Shown: one piece after another, positions 56,741 through 64,000 of the stretch
Layout: every line of letters begins with the position of its first letter
Position numbering within the stretch: the first letter of the stretch is position 1
Assembly: GCA_029747015.1 (NCBI GenBank)
Contig: JAKOGI010001328.1
Coordinates: 94,501 to 158,500 of the forward strand
Direction: 5' to 3'
DNA: 64,000 nucleotides
From: Carnegiea gigantea
Taxonomy: Eukaryota > Streptophyta > Magnoliopsida > Caryophyllales > Cactaceae
Program-made: the position numbers and the translations under genes
The notes under the pieces: generated by a model
What the model saw: the letters and a program-made list of their open reading frames with translations, nothing else
The model's database searches: none
What the model was told of the DNA's origin: nothing

Positions 56741-59700
56741 TGTAGCACCCCCAAGCCGATGAGGAGTCACACCGCCAAGATTTTCTAGAGGGAATCCCTA
56801 AGGCTATTGAGGTTAGGTCTAGGCAATAGCATTTGGTTAGGCATCCTGGAATAAAACTACAAGTGTTTCTCCTATTTTCGCAAAATTTTACGGTCTTAGC
56901 TTAGGTAAGGGTACCTATAAGCTAATAATAAGGTAAAACAAGATATAAGTAGGCTAGATTCACCGCCACGGGTCACCCGCTCAGGTCCCTAATAGTCAAA
57001 CCAACTAAACAGAAGGGATATAACATTATATACGTAGGTTCAAAGCCAACTATATGCTTACACATTCAACAAGGAGCTTAAATAATTATAAATATGGTAA
57101 AACATCGAACACTTCACAGCATCCATGCAAGCGAGACTGGCCAAAAGGCTGCGGATAGTTTGGCATCCAAATAAGTTCAAAATAACCTTTATACTTACTT
57201 AGACCGAACCTTGAAAGGGAATAAGGAAAGGAATGAGCAACCACATGCTCAGTGAGTATCTGTCAACTCCTTAAAAACCAAAATTATTTATAGGCAATAA
57301 TGATAAGTAGCAGTCAAACAACACTTTCATATTACTATCATATTAGGCAACCATTGTCCCCCAGGAAAAATCATCGCCTCTAAACTTCATACTAAGCCAC
57401 TCAAGCTCATTTTTAGACCCTTAATAATCAAACTTCCTTAACAACCAAGCATTTAGGCACATAAGAAGTAAGAAGCACAAAGATAGGGTAAAAAGCTTTC
57501 AGACTCGCATTTTGGAAATGTGGTGACTCATTTTGCATTCAAAGAATCGTTCATAATTCAAACTAGTCTCCTCGAGGCTCATATTCTTTTTGAAAGTTTC
57601 TAAAACATCGATATTGGTAGTAATTCAAACATTTTCTCATATATTAGGAAAATATCTTCTTATTCAGGCATAAGAACTCATAATATGCTGGCTAGGGGAG
57701 ATCTACACTCGCCCTATGTGAGGTCGTCACTCATAACTCACATTATCCTTGGGGTATTAAGATAACATTTGGCTAAAATCCATCTCAGCAGAGTAGCTCT
57801 AACTTCGATATTGTCCATTGTGAGGCCAATAGCTCACGCCTGATCCTGCATCTAGTCCCCCCGTCAAGGTCTTATCACATGTCACATATTGTCGAACTTT
57901 ACCCTCGTCAGGGTTTTCTAGGGTTCCCACTTCTAGATCTAAGTCTCTAGGCCAGGCCAATTGCCTAACACTATCTTAGCCATTAAAACGCACTAAACTA
58001 CTATAGGTTATAAAAAGGAGTCACTATCCCACACAGTAAGTTTCACCTTCAAGTGAGTCAGACTCATTTCTCTTTAATAGTTGCTTACATAATTAAAGCC
58101 AGGCTTGTCTAGCAAATAACCCATAACCCTATTAATGGTTTATGGTTTTTTTCATTTTCAACATGAAAAGCCTCTCAAAATCATATTAAGTCTACTAACT
58201 CCCAATTCAAAACTTAAAGTAATTTGCTAGCATATAATTCAAACTAAGTTTCATAATTAACACCTTCAGTTGCCCTTTTTTAGCTCGTTTAAATCCTTTT
58301 AAACACAAAAAAAGAGATACAAACAAACTAAAGCGTCAAAACATTTTTCAACTCGCTAATAGTTTTCCTTTTAACCTCCTAGACCTATTGACTATTCGGT
58401 TGAGTCATCTACTGAGTAGTACAACGATTTAGGGTCATTTGAGGCCATAAATACCTTAACAATCAAACAAGCAACTGGTGAACATTTGGAAACATTGAAA
58501 TTACGAAATTAAACTTTTAACAACCCTTTTTAAAAAATTTTCTAGTTCACAAACCACTCATATAGCATCATTTAAACAATTCAAGAGGGAAGGGGTTCAC
58601 GAATAGCACATTTGTATCACTTCGCATGAACAGTTTTCGCAGAATCCACTTAATATTCTATATACTTTGCAATGCACACGATTGCATTTAATATCAAACC
58701 CGGGCTCCCTCCTCACACAACACCAGCCATAAAAACCTCGAACCACTCATTAGTTTCACCTTAGGCCATCCAACTACCAAGCTCGATTCAATATTGCCAT
58801 AATTCAATTGTTAATTCACGAAGCCAACATTCATAAGCATAACATTCATACTAATCACCAAAAATAAAATTTAAGTATATCTAAATTGATTAGCAATAAC
58901 ATTTAAGCATAATTCAGTTGGCTCTACAAATTCCCCAAATCACCTGATTAGTAACATATGAGCATAGCGCTCACATGCAACCTCGAAAACAGAATTTAGG
59001 CATAATAAAACTAATGTCGCAGAAACATTAAGACCCAATTCTGCTTGTTCCATAATTCTCCAAACTAACTAGTTAGTGAAGCCACCCATCAATTCAACAT
59101 ACAAGAGTCTTGAATGAGCATCATTATCATGTTTACCCAATTTCAGTTCCAATTCCTCCAATTACTGATAACTAATTCAAATTCAAGCATGAACTAACTA
59201 TAATAAGTAAAATCCATTGAAATTACAAATAATTAGGAGGAAGAGAAACCCAATCTCGATTCCAAGCTAGAGGCTTGACTAATGGCTGTTGGGCTCGACT
59301 TTAGGTGCTTGAAAACCTATGTTTTCGACTCCTTGCTGCAACCACACCTAAACCCACATGAATCTGCTCCATGCGCACCCAAACCCACGACAATCAAGCC
59401 CTAAATTTGACTAGACTTTCATTCACTGATTTGAAGTTGTGGTGGATATTTGGTGACGTGGATCACTTCCAATTTGTAGAGGTAATTGAGTAGCTAAAGA
59501 TAGGATTGCATTGCCAAGCTTCGGTACACGTTCAGCACCTTCAAACGCTGCCTAGACCAGCCACAAACATGGTGGTTCTTCTCTGATTTTGCCCAGAATT
59601 TGCAACGGTGGCCTTGTCTAATATTGGGGAGGTGAAATGTGAAGATTTTTGAGCTGGGTGAGGTGAAAATTTGATGAGGTTTGGTGCTTTAGCTGCGTAG

Positions 59701-60238
59701 AGAGGAGAATAAGAAGAAGAATAAGAGAGAGGGACGATGACTCGGGGGGTCGCATGCCAGAGGAGGAAGAAGAAGCCAGACTCATGTCTGGCATGGCTTT
59801 GATGAAAATGCCGCTCCTATTCCCCTTTTTTGGTCTCAAGCTTCTTAATAATTAACACCGCTAGTCTAATTTTGTACCTCATATTCTAAGCCCGAATCGA
59901 CAATACAATTTCTCGTCGATTAATTATTCTCGATTATATCAAGGTTTGATTTAGTAATTAACAAAAGCAATTCTAAGGTTGACAATCTAATCGTGTTTGG
60001 GGTTCTACTCGATTTAGTACCCGATAATAATCCTTATTAATGCTTATTAAAAATCATCGAAACATTTTCAAAACTAATAATAATAATAACAACAACAATA
60101 ATATTCTTTTAATAAAACTATTGCTCACACAGGCACATCAATAATAATTTAACTTATATAGTTAATAAAATACAATTTTATAATGCCATAAGACAAGATA
60201 GTCAGCTTTACGTAAAAGTAAAAAACGCGAGTATTACA
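56741..60238 (-). repeat. Solo LTR C (Tekay/Del-like, 3.5 kb)
   Basis: On the plus strand it runs from TGTAGCACCCCC to GTATTACA. It is flanked by ATTTT (56736-56740) and AGTTT (60239-60243), which match at four of five bases. It follows LTR A along its full length. No primer site or coding sequence adjoins it, so it is a solo LTR left by recombination. The ORF at 59618-59839 is LTR sequence. Confidence 0.75.
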
Positions 60239-62759
60239 AGTTTCTATCGAACTCATGCTAAAAAGAGATTTTAGGTGTTGGGGCATTCATAGGTGGATTG
60301 CTTGGTGTAAGAATGAAAAAAAGGCCATAATTGTGATGTATATTTTTAAGTAGGATAAGAACAACTGTATTGAAAAATTTTGCCTCCTATTCTCCTTATT
60401 TGTACATATATGTGCTCTATACCCTAGGCATTAGGCTATGACTTTCAGTTGTGCTCCCTTTTGGTTTTGCTTAAGAGCATAGTCATAGTGCATATCTTGA
60501 TGGGAGTCGAGCAACTACTTGTGTTGAGAAGGTGATTTATAAGAACCTTAAGCATATAGAAAGAAGAAAATTTTAAGGGAAAGGGTCAATGTTCTATTAA
60601 TTTACACATTCAATGGTTAAAAGCAAAATAATAACAAGAAGAAGAAATCCTTATCTTTATAGTTGCCATTGTCTTACTGTAGTTTCTATATACAAAATTT
60701 TCTCAACAAATTTGTTTTATAAGTTATCATGGGAAGCAGAAAAAGATTAGCCGATAATGGTTGTTGGTCTTCAAATACACAATTTCCAATGCTGAGTCAG
60801 TGAAAAGTGTAGTTTTACAAGTTGGTGCTCAGTCTGGTTCTACGAATGACACTACTCTTAACGATAATGGATTAGGTAAATCTATGTTAATAAGCTTCTT
60901 GGGATGTGCATTTTGGTATTAATTTGGCATCATACATACAATTCTCTTAGGAAAACATGTAGCCTTTTCATTTGCTTTCTTTTTAGATTGTATGCGAAAG
61001 TTATGTTTGATTTTAAAGCCTTTCTTGTGCTTTGAATTGAAAAGTATAACCATGACTCTTTCTAAATGTCTTTCTTTTTTGGCTTTTCCTTTTTTTTTTG
61101 GGGTAAATTTTCCACTGTATAGATTATGGTAAGCTCTTATGCATAGCAACAAAGAGCTATGTAGATGCTAATGTTGTATAGCTTAGAAATGCTAAGGTAT
61201 GGTCTTTTTCACTATCGATAAATTGGATTACATGGTCTGAGAATTCAATCTTATTTGCATTTGATGGTTTTTTAGCCTTTTTTTCTTTGAAATTTGTTGT
61301 AGCATTAGTCAATCTATGCATTAATATTTCACTTTTAATTTAGGAATTTAGGCCTTGAAATTTTTGAGTGGCAATTGGCCAATATCTGCCTCTCTATCTT
61401 ATCTTAAGAAAGTTAGTTATTTGGACTGCGTTTATGCCTATCGAATAATGGCTTAGAGCATGACATTAGCTAGGTTATACTTGTTCACAATTTGAAGAAT
61501 AGAAGAAGACTAGACAAATGTAGGCAACTTGCTTTGTAGGGGATGGTGGAAGTTTTAACTGCGACTAATGAAAATAGGGAAGAAAAGACCTTGACGATCT
61601 CAAGAAGAATTGCATTCCTTCTCACAATTTTGAATTCCATTAGCTTAATGTTGCTTATCCATCCAATGTTGCCTGTCTTGTTGATTTCATTAGTGTTAAT
61701 ATCATAATCGTTGCTACTTGTTGATCAATTCAATCCATAAAGCTGGTTGGCCTAAGTAGTATTTCCTTATAGTGGTCTATATTGCTATCCTATGTTGTCA
61801 TCAACATAGTATGTTGTACTGGGTGGGCAGTTTGTACTAGTAATGGCAAACTTTTTTATCATTAACTAAGGCCACAGGATTACATGCAGGGGATTATAAA
61901 ATCAACCACCAACAAAAACTCAGCTATATACATTTTTTTGAATTGATAGGATTGTCTCGAATCACTTGAATTGTTTTATCTAACTGATTTTCTTCATATA
62001 TTTTCAAGTTACTCGCATGGTGTGTCATGCAAATGGAGATGTAAAGAGATTCAATATGGTATTTTGTTGTGCTCTCTTTGGGGTTTTAATGATACATTCA
62101 TGTGGTTACTTATATAAACTTGCAAAGTTGGCTTGTTACATTTTGGATTAAGAGCTTTACACGTATTGTAGTTGTACACAATATAACACATTAGCATGCA
62201 AAACACTCTTTTAGAAGAAGTATGAAGTTACTTTTGAGAAATTGGTAATTTAGAATTTGGGGTTTTGTATGTGAATTTATAAATAGTTATTGACAAATCC
62301 AAATAATCAAAGCAGCAAATTCAAACCTGATGCTAATAGAGGTGTTATAATAATTACATTCCGTAACATTTATTTTGAATTTTACTAGTCAAATCCAAAA
62401 ATGCCACAAAAACCTTTCGCGATATTGCATCTAACGACAAAAAAATAAATGTCGCTATAGGCTATGGCGCTGTGTATGAATGATGCTCAAGAAAAAAAAC
62501 AAATGTCACTGGAGCCTGGATCTACTGTACTATTTAGGGTATATGGATGCAAATAATCCAAACTTTGGGACGCTGGAATCCAATAATCTGGCCTTTCAAA
62601 AAAACTTCCAACGATCTGTTCTTTGGGGGTATTTACTTTGGTTATTATAGAGGTTGTTTTAGATTGTATTTTTTAGACAATTCCAAATAATATTGCTAGC
62701 TCATAAAAAACACAAACATAAGAAACATATACGGGATATTTTTTTATTAGTAAATTAGG
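60239..62759. other. Unassigned stretch right of LTR C
   Basis: There are no convincing genes. A short open stretch near 60770-60885, followed by AGGTAAAT, could be an old exon, but nothing identifies it. The ORF at 60919-61152 is Lys-rich low complexity. Confidence 0.35.
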
Positions 62760-63075
62760 ATTGGTAAATGGGTGAAGTTGGTAAAGATTGATAGAAGTTC
62801 ATAGAAGTTGATATTTTTTTTGGAATGATTGGTAGAAGTTGGCTAAGGTTAGAAAAGATTGGTAGAAGTTGTTAGAAATTGGTATAAATTAGTAAAAGCT
62901 GGCGGATGTTGGTAAGAAATGTAAATGAGTGTAAATTTCTGTGTAAGAATTTTTAAGAGACATTGATAAAAGTCGTAGATATTAATTGAAGTTGGTTAAA
63001 GTTGGAAAGGATTGGAATTTTTTGTGGTAGAGTTGGTAGGAATTGGTTGAAGTCAGTTGAAGTTCCTAAAAGGGG
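62760..63075. repeat. Degenerate GTTGGTA/GAAGTTG repeat
   Basis: Words of the type GTTGGTAAA, TGGTAGAAGTTG and GAAGTTGGTT recur at short, uneven intervals (about 8-16 bp) across some 300 bp on the plus strand. A G+T/A-rich, nearly C-free stretch results. It is a decayed short-unit repeat. The minus-strand ORF at 62953-63183 runs through it. Confidence 0.65.
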
Positions 63076-63842
63076 ATTTACCAATGAAAAGTATATGCTC
63101 GTAATGCCTAAAATAAATACCTCAAAGGTCAAATTATTGAGAACTATTTTTAATTTTGAAATTATTAGCTTTCGAACTGTCAAAGTCCGAATTATTCACG
63201 TCCAAATCTCCTAAAAGCTAATTACATGCACTGTGTTATATTTGCATTCTTGTTAGATGACTTATAAAAGGAGAACAAGGAAATATCAACAACTCTTATG
63301 ATCGCACTTATTGCAAAAATAACATACATAATCAATTTTGATAGTTTATAGTACACTATGTTATATGCTTTTTAGATTTCTACATTACATAGTTGAACTT
63401 TTTGGAATTTAATTGAAGAAATTGACGATTTGTTGGCCACCCCTGATCCTTGTTTCAATAAATTTTAATTAATGGTTGTTCTTACTTAATTTATTGATGT
63501 CTTGCTTTCTATTTGTCTGTGTTACATTCAAAAATTGACAATAATTTGATAACTTTTTGCCTTTCTAGCATGAGATGAGAAACTGTGTACATTAATATTA
63601 ATGGAATTACATAAATGTCATTCATTTATATTAATTGAAATGTCCACATTTGTTTGGTAGAGGTGGAGTCCAGTGAATTTGTCAAATTTTGGTGAGTTAA
63701 AGGGGCTTGTATGTGTATGTTCCGCACTTAAGGGAATAGGAATCTAGTGTATGTGCAATTGTGAATACTCTATTCAAAAGTAATTCATGATTTTGACAAT
63801 ATTTTATAGAGATAAAGAGTTACACTCAACTTGAAACTATGG

Positions 63843-64000
63843 GTAGTGCACTCCTAATTCATGTGCTATTACTTATCAACTGCCATTAGGTTTTCCTCTT
63901 ACACAACATCATTCATGTTCCTATCCTCCTCCAATTCTACCCCCATTTTTAGGAGTTGAACATGAACAACTTAACAAAGTGTATCCTCCATACATCACAT
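63843..64000 (+). other. Open frame running off the right edge, unidentified
   Basis: After a TAG near 63843 one frame stays open for about 52 codons to the window end. It is rich in Pro, His and Tyr (HHSCSYPPPILPPFLGVE). It could be part of a gene or transposon protein beginning here, or chance. 63076-63842 shows nothing recognisable. Confidence 0.25.

Overview
This window is plant nuclear DNA, probably from a eudicot. It is AT-rich, with no recognisable host gene, no tRNA or rRNA gene, and nothing prokaryotic. Almost all of it is LTR retrotransposon sequence, nested several layers deep. The families seen are a CRM-type Ty3/gypsy chromovirus, Tekay/Del-like Ty3/gypsy elements with very long LTRs (about 3-3.8 kb), Tat/Athila-like Ty3/gypsy pieces, and one large Sirevirus-type Ty1/copia element. 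There is also plastid-derived DNA (rbcL, ndhC) and a LINE remnant. Dense nesting, no genes and a young CRM copy suggest pericentromeric or centromere-near heterochromatin; that is an inference.

Layout. 1-14194: an old minus-strand Tekay-like element (3' LTR 1343-2557, decayed interior 2558-7332, 5' LTR 7333-14194). Each of its LTRs has been hit by another long LTR of one related family, D (1-1342, cut by the window edge) and F (7978-11795), in opposite orientations. 14195-15797: a LINE 3' end and unassigned sequence. 15798-26849: a Tat/Athila-like plus-strand element without pol (15798-17269 and 24211-26849), split by a nearly complete CRM element (17270-24210, perfect 5-bp target duplication, LTRs differing at 12 sites plus one 18-bp indel by eye).

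26850-40257: a minus-strand Tekay-like element with a recognisable but broken gag-pol and an unrecognised ORF between primer-binding site and gag. Its protease region carries a plastid insert joining rbcL and ndhC fragments, and the rbcL part is itself split by a 1.3-kb solo LTR with a 5-bp duplication. The element's 5' LTR is cut at 40257, where gag of a minus-strand Tat/Athila-like element begins. That element's leader is split by the 11-kb Sirevirus-type copia element (41592-52587), and its 5' LTR ends at 54461. 54462-56740: another LTR/leader fragment, then unassigned AT-rich DNA. 56741-60238: a solo Tekay-like LTR. 60239-64000: unassigned DNA with a degenerate GTTGGTA-type repeat and an open frame running off the end.

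No element here looks autonomous. The CRM copy is closest to intact but has three in-frame stops. The copia and Tekay reverse transcriptases both have Asn in place of the second catalytic Asp. The insertion order can be read from the nesting: E, then D and F; G1, then CRM and the A-B element; the A-B element, then plastid DNA, then the solo LTR; the Tat/Athila element, then copia.
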